Below are positions 1-7,268 of a stretch of 13,724 bases of DNA, piece after piece. The notes beneath the pieces were generated by a model. It saw only the letters and a list, made by a program, of their open reading frames with translations. It was not told the DNA's origin and did not search any database. Both the position numbers and the translations under genes were made by a program. The first letter of the stretch is position 1. Each line of letters starts with the position of its first letter. The stretch is from positions 1 to 13,724 of the forward strand of contig CANIZU010000032.1 of assembly GCA_947472115.1 (NCBI GenBank). The letters run 5' to 3'. Source of the DNA: Flavobacteriales bacterium. GTDB lineage: Bacteria > Bacteroidota > Bacteroidia > NS11-12g > UBA955.

Positions 1-1860
1 AACGATACCCAACAGCATATTTTTCTAACGGGAAAAGCCGGAACGGGAAAAACAACCTTCCTAAAAAACCTGCTGTCTCAGTCGCTGAAAAAAACCGTTG
101 TTGTTGCTCCCACCGGTGTCGCCGCAATCAATGCCGGCGGAAGCACAATCCACAGCATGTTTGGACTTCCCACCCGAGCCTACGTGCCCACCAACGAATC
201 GGTCGACCCGAACGTTGCCAACAATACAGCGATGCTTCGGGAGCATTTTCATTACCCGAAGGTAAAACGCGACCTATTCCAAGCGCTAGAATTACTGGTA
301 ATTGATGAAATTTCCATGGTTCGGGCCGATTTATTTGATGCGATAGACACAGCCCTTCGATTTGCCAGAAACAGTTCCAAGCCCTTTGGCGGTGTTCAAT
401 TACTTCTGATTGGCGATTTATTGCAGCTACCACCCGTTGTTACCGAACATGAACGCGGGCTGATTTATCATTACTATGCCACGGAATTTTTCTTCTCATC
501 TAAGGTTTTTCCAAGTCTCGAACTGATTACCATCGAATTAAAAACGATTTATCGTCAGAGCGATAGGCAGTTCATCAACCTATTGAACCAAATCCGCTCC
601 AACCAAATGGAGAGCTGGGATTACGAAAACCTCGCCGAACGAATTCAAACAGAATTTCAACCCAAAGAGCCCGGATGGATCACACTTACCACCCACAACA
701 AACAGGCGGAAGGAATCAACGAAAAGGAATTGGCAAAACTGGATGTCGCTGAAAAACAATACGTTGCAAAAGTATCTGGCGAATTCAACGAAGGCAGCTT
801 CCCAACCGAAGGGATTTTACGACTCAAAGAAGGCGCTCAGGTGATGTTTGTCAAAAACGACACCTCTTACGAAAAACGATATTACAATGGCAAGATTGGG
901 ACGGTGACTCACATTGGAGGCAATACCATCTTTATTCAGTGCAACGATGGCAAGCCAGCCATGGAAATCGAAAGAGAAACATGGAAAAATCTTCGCTACA
1001 ACTACAACCCAACCGGAGAAACCGTTGAACAGGAAGAAGTTGGCAGTTTTGAGCAGTTCCCTGTCCGCTTAGCATGGGCCATCACCGTTCACAAGAGCCA
1101 GGGTTTAACCTTTGAAAAAGCCATGATCGATGCAGGAAAAAGCTTCGCACCAGGACAAGTTTATGTCGCACTGAGTCGATGCACCAACCTCGATTCGATG
1201 GTTTTACTAACAGCCATTCGTGCGCAGAACATCATGACGGATCAGCGGATTTTGGAATTCCATGAATCCCAAGCCAAGACGCGAGATCTGTTTGAAATAT
1301 TAGAAGAGAAACGACAAGCCTACCACAAACAGCAGTTAATGGAAGTATACGGAGTAAGGCATCTTCACTACGAATTCAATGGGATGATGATTGCGATTTC
1401 AAAAGAAAAAAGCGCGAAGATCACCACCAAATTTGCCGAATTATCGCCCATAAGATTACAATTTCAAGAGATGGATGCCACGGCGCAGAAATTCCAACGA
1501 TCGATAGCGAAAATGTTTCGTGAGCATGAATCGCGCTGGGAAAGTTTGGAGCGACTGCCCACGGCGGAAGAACAGGCGCAGGCTCAAGAAGAACTGACAC
1601 AGTTATTAATTGAACGATGCACCAAAGCGGGCAATTATTTTGCCGATATGTTGAGCGAGCAAATCATCGAGCCAGTGAGAAGATCATTTAGCGAAGTGGC
1701 ACGTGGCGGAAAACCGCTCGGATCTCAGAAAATTCGCGACCGCGTGGGTGATTTCCAATCCCATTGTTGGTCGTACATCAAAAAACTGTACAAAGTAAAA
1801 TACGGCGAAATCCCACTCTTTGTGAGTGAAAACAAAATCAGTAATCCCGAAGATTTCTAA
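1..1860 (+). CDS. PIF1/RecD-like superfamily 1 DNA helicase, N-terminus cut by window edge
   Basis: This is an ATP-driven DNA helicase of the PIF1/RecD-like group (SF1B), expected to unwind DNA in replication or repair in the cytoplasm. The frame is open from base 1, so the real start lies outside the window; 619 residues are visible. Motifs in window numbering: Walker A GKAGTGKTT at 11-19, APTGVAA (motif Ia) near 36-42, Walker B VIDEIS at 100-105, GDLLQLPPV (motif III) at 138-146, VHKSQGLTFE (motif V) at 363-372, and GQVYVALSRC (motif VI) at 385-394. After about residue 420 comes some 200 residues of charged, mostly helical sequence that I cannot assign to a domain. The Walker A lies only 11 residues in, so probably little is missing. 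The internal ATG at 157 is not the start, because it would remove Walker A. The stop directly abuts the convergent ychF stop. Helicase class is secure; the exact subfamily is less so. Confidence 0.92.
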   Translation, partial: NDTQQHIFLTGKAGTGKTTFLKNLLSQSLKKTVVVAPTGVAAINAGGSTIHSMFGLPTRAYVPTNESVDPNVANNTAMLREHFHYPKVKRDLFQALELLVIDEISMVRADLFDAIDTALRFARNSSKPFGGVQLLLIGDLLQLPPVVTEHERGLIYHYYATEFFFSSKVFPSLELITIELKTIYRQSDRQFINLLNQIRSNQMESWDYENLAERIQTEFQPKEPGWITLTTHNKQAEGINEKELAKLDVAEKQYVAKVSGEFNEGSFPTEGILRLKEGAQVMFVKNDTSYEKRYYNGKIGTVTHIGGNTIFIQCNDGKPAMEIERETWKNLRYNYNPTGETVEQEEVGSFEQFPVRLAWAITVHKSQGLTFEKAMIDAGKSFAPGQVYVALSRCTNLDSMVLLTAIRAQNIMTDQRILEFHESQAKTRDLFEILEEKRQAYHKQQLMEVYGVRHLHYEFNGMMIAISKEKSAKITTKFAELSPIRLQFQEMDATAQKFQRSIAKMFREHESRWESLERLPTAEEQAQAQEELTQLLIERCTKAGNYFADMLSEQIIEPVRRSFSEVARGGKPLGSQKIRDRVGDFQSHCWSYIKKLYKVKYGEIPLFVSENKISNPEDF

Positions 1861-2958
1861 TTAAACGTTAAAGCGGAAGTGCATACAGTCTCCGTCTTTC
1901 ACGGTGTATTCCTTCCCTTCTACACGAAGTTTTCCAACTTCCCTACATGCGGCTTCAGAACCATAGTGGATATAATCCTCATAGGCGATCACCTCAGCGC
2001 GGATAAACCCTTTTTCAAAATCAGAGTGAATTTCACCAGCGGCACCTGGGGCTTTCGTCCCTTCCGTAATTGTCCAAGCGCGAACTTCTTTCACTCCCAC
2101 GGTGAAGTAGGTGATATAGTTCAACAACTTGTAAGCAGCATGAATCAGCTTTTCTACCCCACTCTTTTCCAACCCCATTTCTAGGAGAAACATTTGTCTA
2201 TCCTCGAAACTCTCCAAATCGGCAATTTCTGCTTCGATGGCTGCTGAAATCAAAATCAAACCCGCATTCTCTCCTGCGATGGCAGTTTTCACTGCTTCAA
2301 CGTAGGCATTTCCATTATTCACACTCTCTGGATCTACATTGCACACATACAAAACAGGTTTGTCGGTCAGCAAATTCAAATCCTTAATAAAAAATCTTTT
2401 TTCTGGCTCCATTTCCAGTGTTCTTGCGTTTTTACCCTTCAACAAATGGGCTTGGAACGCTTCGCACACTTCCAACATTTTAGAGGCATCTTTATCGCCT
2501 GTTTTGGCTTGCTTGAAAACCTTTGAAATATTCTTTTCGAGTGATTCCAAGTCCTTCAACTGCAATTCTGTATCGATAATTTCTTTGTCGCGCACCGGAT
2601 TCACTGACCCATCTACGTGAATGATATTATCGTCATCAAAGCAACGTAAAACGTGCAAAATGGCATTTGTGTTTCGGATATTTCCCAAAAACTGATTCCC
2701 CAAACCATCGCCTTTGCTTGCACCTTTCACCAAACCAGCGATATCCACGATTTCGATGTTGGTTGGAACCAAGCTCAACGGATTCACCAAAGCGGCCAAT
2801 TTGTTCATCCGAATATCGGGAACGGTGATTGTACCTACGTTGGGTTCAATTGTACAGAAAGGAAAATTTGCAGACTGCGCTTTCGCGCTTGAAACCGCAT
2901 TAAAAAGGGTTGATTTCCCTACATTGGGAAGTCCCACGATACCACATTGCATTGCCAT
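1861..2958 (-). CDS. ychF: YchF, redox-regulated Obg-family ATPase
   Basis: YchF (also called EngD/OLA1-type) is a universal P-loop NTPase of the Obg group that prefers ATP to GTP, binds ribosomes and takes part in stress and redox responses. The 365 residues match the family length. Visible: G1 loop GLPNVGKST at 9-17, switch/G3 VDIAGLVKGAS at 71-81, NVDP at 207-210 in the usual G4 place, a helical middle segment (about 130-200) and a C-terminal TGS domain from about 283 to 364, including the HSDFEKGFIRAEVI stretch. Two ATGs are possible, at 2958 and 2952; I kept the longer because both lie close to a TAnnTTTG element. The gene follows glmM by 12 nt on the same strand, so it can be read from glmM or from its own promoter. 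Identification is very secure from the conserved motifs and ending. Confidence 0.97.
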   Translation of the reverse strand: MAMQCGIVGLPNVGKSTLFNAVSSAKAQSANFPFCTIEPNVGTITVPDIRMNKLAALVNPLSLVPTNIEIVDIAGLVKGASKGDGLGNQFLGNIRNTNAILHVLRCFDDDNIIHVDGSVNPVRDKEIIDTELQLKDLESLEKNISKVFKQAKTGDKDASKMLEVCEAFQAHLLKGKNARTLEMEPEKRFFIKDLNLLTDKPVLYVCNVDPESVNNGNAYVEAVKTAIAGENAGLILISAAIEAEIADLESFEDRQMFLLEMGLEKSGVEKLIHAAYKLLNYITYFTVGVKEVRAWTITEGTKAPGAAGEIHSDFEKGFIRAEVIAYEDYIHYGSEAACREVGKLRVEGKEYTVKDGDCMHFRFNV

Positions 2959-2965
2959 TGGGGCG

Positions 2966-2973
2966 CAAATTTA
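2966..2973 (-). promoter_or_regulatory. Candidate -7 element for ychF, overlapping the glmM stop
   Basis: On the minus strand these bases read TAAATTTG, an exact match to the Bacteroidota -7 consensus TAnnTTTG. Seven bases separate it from the ychF ATG at 2958. Its first three bases are the glmM stop codon. No TTG lies at the favoured -33 spacing; the nearest are 14 and 24 nt upstream. It suggests an internal promoter letting ychF be expressed apart from glmM. Confidence 0.45.
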
Positions 2974-4350
2974 GTTTAATAAATCACCAATATCTTGCAA
3001 AATCTTACGTGTAAGGTTTTCTGCAGTGTTAATACTATCGCTTTCGGCATAAATACGAATGATCGGCTCGGTGTTGCTCTTGCGCAAATGCACCCAATCG
3101 TTATCGAATTCTATCCTCACCCCATCAATGGTGTTGATCGGTTGCTTCTTGTATTTCTTTTGGATTTTATCCAAAATCCCGTCTACGTCGGTTCCGGCCT
3201 GTAACTCTGCCTTATTCTTCGACATACGATAATTAGGGTAGGTAGCTCTGAGGGCGGATGCACTCAGTCCAGTTTCCGCCAAATGACTCAATATCAAAGC
3301 GATACCAGCCAAGGCATCTCTACCATAATGTAATTCCGGAACGATGATACCACCATTTCCTTCTCCGCCAATGACAGCGCCGATTTCCTTCATTTTCTCG
3401 ACAACATTGACCTCACCGACAGCACTTGCTTCGTATCGCTGGCCCGCTTTTTCGGTAATATCGCGCAGTGCACGGGTACTACTCAAATTACTCACGGTTG
3501 GTCCAGGGGTATGTCGCATATAATAATCGGCAACGGCAACCAAAGTATATTCTTCACCAAACATCTCGGCATCATCACAGATCAAAGCCAAACGATCCAC
3601 ATCGGGATCTACCACAATACCCAAATCGCATTTTGAAGATTTCACTTCGGAGGCAATCTGACCTAAATGTTCTGGCAATGGTTCTGGGTTGTGCGCAAAA
3701 TGCCCAGTGGGTTCGCAATTAATTTCAAATATTTCTTCAACACCCAGAGCTTTTAAGAGCGCGGGGACTGCAATTCCACCGACACTATTCACGGCATCGA
3801 TTGCGATTCTATATTTCTGCGCGGCGATCAATTCTGGCTTTACTAGTTCCAAAGCCAATATCTTTTCGATATGCATCGGAAGATAATCCTTCTGCGTACG
3901 CGTACCCAAGTGATCAACCGTTGCAAATGAAATATCGGCAGATTCTGCAAGTTGCAAAACCATTTCACCGTCTTGTGCGCTGATAAATTCCCCTTTGTGG
4001 TTTAATAACTTTAAGGCATTCCACTGTTTTGGGTTATGACTTGCTGTTAGAATGATTCCACCAGCAGCCTTTTCTTCCATCACAGCCATTTCAACTGTTG
4101 GCGTAGTACATAGACCTGCATCTAACACGTCTAATCCCAATGCCATCAGCGTATTTACTACCAATTCATGGACCATCGGACCACTGATGCGCGCATCACG
4201 GCCAACCACCACTTTATTGCCTTTTTTGCGCTGCAAAAGCATGCTACCGTAAGCAGAGGTGTATTTGACAACATCAATGGGCGTAAGGTTTTCACCACTT
4301 ACACCACCCAAAGTACCACGAATTCCAGAAATCGATTTGATGAGAGTCAT
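2971..4350 (-). CDS. glmM: Phosphoglucosamine mutase (alpha-D-phosphohexomutase family)
   Basis: This enzyme of the alpha-D-phosphohexomutase superfamily most likely converts glucosamine-6-phosphate to glucosamine-1-phosphate on the way to UDP-GlcNAc for peptidoglycan. It has 459 residues from the ATG at 4350. The four family signatures are in order: phosphoserine loop TASHNP at 102-107 with catalytic Ser104, metal-binding DPDVDR at 248-253, sugar-specificity loop GEGNGG at 329-334, and phosphate-binding RKSNTEPIIRIYAE at 423-436. An in-frame TTG four codons upstream (4362) is rejected, because it falls inside a promoter -7 element and the family usually begins close to the conserved SGIRGT segment. 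DPDVDR rather than the DGDADR of proteobacterial GlmM is seen in phosphohexomutases of this phylum as I recall them, so a phosphomannomutase or phosphoglucomutase role remains possible. The gene is divergent from ftcD and lies 12 nt upstream of ychF. Confidence 0.9.
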   Translation of the reverse strand: MTLIKSISGIRGTLGGVSGENLTPIDVVKYTSAYGSMLLQRKKGNKVVVGRDARISGPMVHELVVNTLMALGLDVLDAGLCTTPTVEMAVMEEKAAGGIILTASHNPKQWNALKLLNHKGEFISAQDGEMVLQLAESADISFATVDHLGTRTQKDYLPMHIEKILALELVKPELIAAQKYRIAIDAVNSVGGIAVPALLKALGVEEIFEINCEPTGHFAHNPEPLPEHLGQIASEVKSSKCDLGIVVDPDVDRLALICDDAEMFGEEYTLVAVADYYMRHTPGPTVSNLSSTRALRDITEKAGQRYEASAVGEVNVVEKMKEIGAVIGGEGNGGIIVPELHYGRDALAGIALILSHLAETGLSASALRATYPNYRMSKNKAELQAGTDVDGILDKIQKKYKKQPINTIDGVRIEFDNDWVHLRKSNTEPIIRIYAESDSINTAENLTRKILQDIGDLLN

Positions 4351-4359
4351 AAAGAACCG

Positions 4360-4367
4360 CAAAAATA
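4360..4367 (-). promoter_or_regulatory. Candidate -7 element for glmM
   Basis: The minus strand reads TATTTTTG, an exact TAnnTTTG, nine bases upstream of the ATG at 4350. It includes the in-frame TTG at 4362 and so argues against that codon as the start. No clear -33 TTG is present at 17-23 nt. The predicted 5' leader is only a few bases long. Confidence 0.5.
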
Positions 4368-4453
4368 ACGAAATCCGAGGGAATTTGGATAGATTTCATG
4401 ACTTATTCTTTACAAACAACCGAAATCCTTTAGGGGAAATCGCAATGAAATAA

Positions 4454-4476
4454 GCGTTAAACTTCGGGCGTTAAAC
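4454..4476 (+). repeat. 9-bp direct repeat upstream of ftcD, candidate operator
   Basis: GCGTTAAAC occurs at 4454-4462 and again at 4468-4476, separated by TTCGG, giving a 14-nt period. The second copy ends two bases before the -7 element of ftcD, so a protein bound here would cover the -35 to -15 part of the promoter. This fits an operator or activator site, but no regulator gene is present in the window to match it with. Seen directly; function inferred. Confidence 0.4.
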
Positions 4477-4478
4477 AA

Positions 4479-4486
4479 TAAATTTG
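4479..4486 (+). promoter_or_regulatory. Candidate -7 element for ftcD
   Basis: TAAATTTG matches TAnnTTTG exactly and lies only four bases before the ftcD ATG. Transcription starting the usual few bases downstream would begin at or within a few bases of the ATG, so the message would be leaderless. No TTG -33 box is visible; the 9-bp direct repeat occupies that place, which could mean activator dependence. Confidence 0.5.
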
Positions 4487-4490
4487 CATC

Positions 4491-6179
4491 ATGCAACCGA
4501 TCATCGAATGTGTACCCAATTTCAGCGAAGGACGTAACCTTCAGACCATCAAAGCCATTACAGACGCCATAGAAACGGTGGATGGAATTCGCTTGCTCGA
4601 CGTGGATCCAGGCAAAGCCACCAACCGCACTGTTGTCACTTTGGTGGGATCACCGGACGACGTCATCGAGGCGGTTTTTCGCGGAATTCAGAAGGCAGCT
4701 GAAGTCATCGACATGCGCAATCACACGGGAGAGCATCCCCGCATGGGCGCCACCGATGTTTGTCCGCTCATCCCGATTTCCGGTATCAGCATGGAAGAGA
4801 CGGCGGTTTACGCGCAAAAATTGGCAAAACGCGTCGCCGAAGAGTTACAAATCCCCACGTATTTATATGAATCCGCGCAAGCCAATCCTGAGAGAAATAA
4901 TCTCAGTGTGATACGCGCCGGGGAGTACGAAGGCTTTTTTGACAAAATCAAATTGCCAGAATGGGCGCCGGATTACGGCCCTGCAGTAATGAATGCCACG
5001 GCCGGCGCCACCGTAATCGGAGCCCGCGATTTTCTAATTGCATACAACGTAAATCTGAATACCAAAAGCACTCGCATCGCCAATCGCATCGCCTTTGATG
5101 TCCGCGAGGCAGGTCGCGTCAAGCGCGAAGGCAACCCCTATTCTGGCAAAATTATGAACGATGAAAACGGGGAACCCATCCGAATTCCGGGCAAATTGAA
5201 GAGTGTAAAGGCCATTGGATGGTATATTGAGGAGTACAATATGGCTCAGATCTCGATGAACCTTACCAACTACAAAATCAGTCCTCTGCATATTGCTTTT
5301 GAGGAAACTCGAAAGTCGGCCGATGAACGCGGTGTGCGCGTAACCGGCTCTGAATTGGTGGGATTGATTCCATTGCAGCCTTTGTTGGATGCGGGCAGGT
5401 TTTTCCTTGAAAAGCAGGGTTTGAGCACGGGCGTGAGTGAGGCCGATTTGATTGATTGCGCCATTCGCAGTATGGGCTTAAATGAATTGGGAGCCTTTGA
5501 TCCAAAGAAAAAGATTATTGAATATATGCTTCGCGATGAGAAGCAATCTCGACTGGTAAACATGACGGTTCGCGGCTTTGCCGACGAAACGGCGAGTGAT
5601 AGTGCGGCGCCCGGAGGGGGCAGTATTTCCGCTTTGGCAGGGGCACTCGGCGCTGCGTTGGGCACCATGGTGGCCAACTTGAGCGCCGCCAAAAGAGGTT
5701 GGGAAGATCGCGTACACGAATTCTCTCCCTGGGCCAAGCAAGGTCAGCTACTCAAAGACAAACTCATCGCCTTGGTAGACGAAGACACACGTGCCTTTGA
5801 TGCCATCATGAATGCTTTTGGCTTACCCAAAGACACCCCAGAACAAGTATCAGCAAGAAAGCAAGCCATTCAAGACGCATCAAAATACGCAACACAAGTT
5901 CCTTTCCGTACGATGCAAACCGCCTTTGAATGCATCCCTCTTTTAAAACAGATGGCAGAACATGGCAACCCCAATTCTTTGTCTGATGTGGGCGTAGGTG
6001 CACTTTGCATCAAAACCGCTGTTCGCGGCGCTTGGCTCAACGTATTGATCAATGCCCAAGGCCTGAGCGATATAACCTGGGCGGAGAATATTGTATCAGA
6101 AGCGAGAGCCCTACTGGTGAAAAATCACACCGCCTGCGATGAAATCATCTTGAAAATCGAAGCGCAAATTGGCGGGTGA
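4491..6179 (+). CDS. ftcD: Bifunctional glutamate formimidoyltransferase / formimino-THF cyclodeaminase
   Basis: FTCD moves the formimino group of N-formimino-glutamate, the end product of histidine breakdown, to tetrahydrofolate, then deaminates it to 5,10-methenyl-THF and ammonia. The 562-residue length fits the full fused enzyme. The transferase part covers about residues 1-300: conserved ECVPNFSEGR at 6-15, EHPRMGATD at 81-89 with His82 in the position of the known catalytic histidine, and GARDFLIAYN at 177-186. The cyclodeaminase domain spans about 355-560 and begins with the glycine-rich APGGGS motif at 373-378. The ATG at 4491 is directly preceded by a -7 element and begins with the expected N-terminal strand. 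The secreted-protein gene follows after 25 nt. The product can pass to FolD, encoded 3.8 kb away on the other strand. No hutH, hutU or hutI is in the window, so the histidine pathway is inferred from family knowledge. Confidence 0.96.
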   Translation: MQPIIECVPNFSEGRNLQTIKAITDAIETVDGIRLLDVDPGKATNRTVVTLVGSPDDVIEAVFRGIQKAAEVIDMRNHTGEHPRMGATDVCPLIPISGISMEETAVYAQKLAKRVAEELQIPTYLYESAQANPERNNLSVIRAGEYEGFFDKIKLPEWAPDYGPAVMNATAGATVIGARDFLIAYNVNLNTKSTRIANRIAFDVREAGRVKREGNPYSGKIMNDENGEPIRIPGKLKSVKAIGWYIEEYNMAQISMNLTNYKISPLHIAFEETRKSADERGVRVTGSELVGLIPLQPLLDAGRFFLEKQGLSTGVSEADLIDCAIRSMGLNELGAFDPKKKIIEYMLRDEKQSRLVNMTVRGFADETASDSAAPGGGSISALAGALGAALGTMVANLSAAKRGWEDRVHEFSPWAKQGQLLKDKLIALVDEDTRAFDAIMNAFGLPKDTPEQVSARKQAIQDASKYATQVPFRTMQTAFECIPLLKQMAEHGNPNSLSDVGVGALCIKTAVRGAWLNVLINAQGLSDITWAENIVSEARALLVKNHTACDEIILKIEAQIGG

Positions 6180-6204
6180 TAAATACCAAACCGAAAGACA
6201 ACAC

Positions 6205-7260
6205 ATGTCGACACACATCAGAATTCCGAAAAATATCATCCGGAATCTATATGTCATTTTAATTATTGCAATGTCGTCCCAGCACGCCATTGCCCAGTTC
6301 GCCCCGGCTGCAGGGCAGCCGGGGTCGTCGGCCCTTCGGGCCGATAGTTCCTGTTTTATCAATTGGGCTTCTCACTGCCATGTTCAGCGGGGACTGAAAC
6401 AAATCAACCTGCCCGACTCCGGCTACGCCTCCGTCGGAACCGCCCAATCAGCCATCGGACAAGCATCCACCAATGGCGTAGTATCACTCGGTGACGGTGG
6501 CATCGCAACACTCACATTCAACCCACCCATTTCTGATGGCAATGGATTCGATTTCGCCATTTTTGAAAACACATTCCTTGACACCTTCCTCGAATTAGCC
6601 TTCGTTGAAGTCAGCACCGATAGCCAGTCATGGGCCCGCTTCCCCAACGAAAGCCTCACCCAAACCAATACCCAAACCGCAGCATTTGGATTTACCCAGC
6701 CGACAAAAATTCATAACCTCGCGGGGAAATACCGACATCCCTATGGAACGCCGTTCGATCTAAAAGATTTGGCTATGATGAGCAATATCAGAACCAATGA
6801 AATTCGATATGTCAGAATTATTGATGTGGTAGGAAGCATTGATACACTTTACGCGCAGCGCGATAGCAAAAACAGAATCATCAACGACCCCTGGCCTACC
6901 CCATTTGCTAGCTCCGGCTTCGACTTGGATGCGGTGGGCGTCATTCATCAAGTGGCAACTAACAACAGCGGAATATATCCCAATCAAACCAAGCGACCCC
7001 TTTATTTCAATACCAGTTCTAATTCGATCCACGTGGTGGCAACCGCAAATACAGGTGAGAACCAGCAAAAAAACGAATTAAACGTTTACAAAGACCTAAA
7101 CATCTACAATATAGCGGGGCAGTTATGTTTCAAAACGCCAATTTTCGATACTCAGTCTAGCACGCACGATGTCCAAATCCCTGCTAATCTAAGCGCCGGG
7201 ACTTACATCGCACAATACAAAAATTATTCGATTAAAATTATCTTGACCGACAATCGCTGA
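6205..7260 (+). CDS. Secreted cell-surface protein with T9SS-like C-terminal sorting domain
   Basis: Function unknown. The 351-residue protein starts with a Sec signal peptide (hydrophobic core about 15-29, cleavage likely after AIA at 28-30). A conserved-looking globular part runs from about 32 to 250: APAAGQPGS at 33-41, GVVSLGDGG at 91-99, an aromatic-acidic FDFAIFEN at 115-122 followed by FLELAFVEVS at 128-137, and DPWPTPF plus SGFDLDAVGV at 228-246. Residues about 270-351 look like a T9SS type A sorting domain: a short beta-rich module with IYNIAGQ at 300-306, LSAGTYIAQY at 329-338 and a terminal KIILTDN. This predicts export across the outer membrane and surface attachment or release. 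I recall similar proteins labelled 'cell surface protein' in Bacteroidota, without a proven role. An in-frame TTG at 6169 overlaps ftcD and would put a charged stretch before the signal peptide, so the ATG at 6205 is preferred. No own promoter is seen; co-transcription with ftcD is likely. Confidence 0.85.
   Translation: MSTHIRIPKNIIRNLYVILIIAMSSQHAIAQFAPAAGQPGSSALRADSSCFINWASHCHVQRGLKQINLPDSGYASVGTAQSAIGQASTNGVVSLGDGGIATLTFNPPISDGNGFDFAIFENTFLDTFLELAFVEVSTDSQSWARFPNESLTQTNTQTAAFGFTQPTKIHNLAGKYRHPYGTPFDLKDLAMMSNIRTNEIRYVRIIDVVGSIDTLYAQRDSKNRIINDPWPTPFASSGFDLDAVGVIHQVATNNSGIYPNQTKRPLYFNTSSNSIHVVATANTGENQQKNELNVYKDLNIYNIAGQLCFKTPIFDTQSSTHDVQIPANLSAGTYIAQYKNYSIKIILTDNR
6302..6344 (+). repeat. 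Two adjacent perfect GC-rich hairpins inside a coding region
   Basis: Hairpin 1 pairs CCCCGGCTG (6302-6310) with CAGCCGGGG (6316-6324) around a 5-nt loop. Hairpin 2 pairs TCGGCCC (6328-6334) with GGGCCGA (6338-6344) around a 3-nt loop. Three bases separate them. They encode residues 33-47, just after the predicted signal peptide cleavage site of the secreted protein. They are much more GC-rich than the flanking bases. They are not followed by a T-run and lie inside an intact frame, so they do not look like a terminator. They could slow ribosomes, mark a short palindromic repeat insertion, or be chance. Confidence 0.7.
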
Positions 7261-7268
7261 TCTCTTAA

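Larger units (their letters stand above)
4351..4490. other. Divergent intergenic region between glmM and ftcD
   Basis: These 140 bp separate two divergent genes and are the longest non-coding stretch in the window. They hold a -7 match for each gene at opposite ends, and a perfect 9-bp direct repeat next to the ftcD promoter. I see no RNA structure, riboswitch fold or small gene in it. Confidence 0.7.

Noticed and set aside
5270..5737. Long open frames antisense to ftcD (155 and 87 codons)
   Set aside because: They are mirror frames of a strongly conserved coding sequence, with no recognisable domain, promoter or start context.
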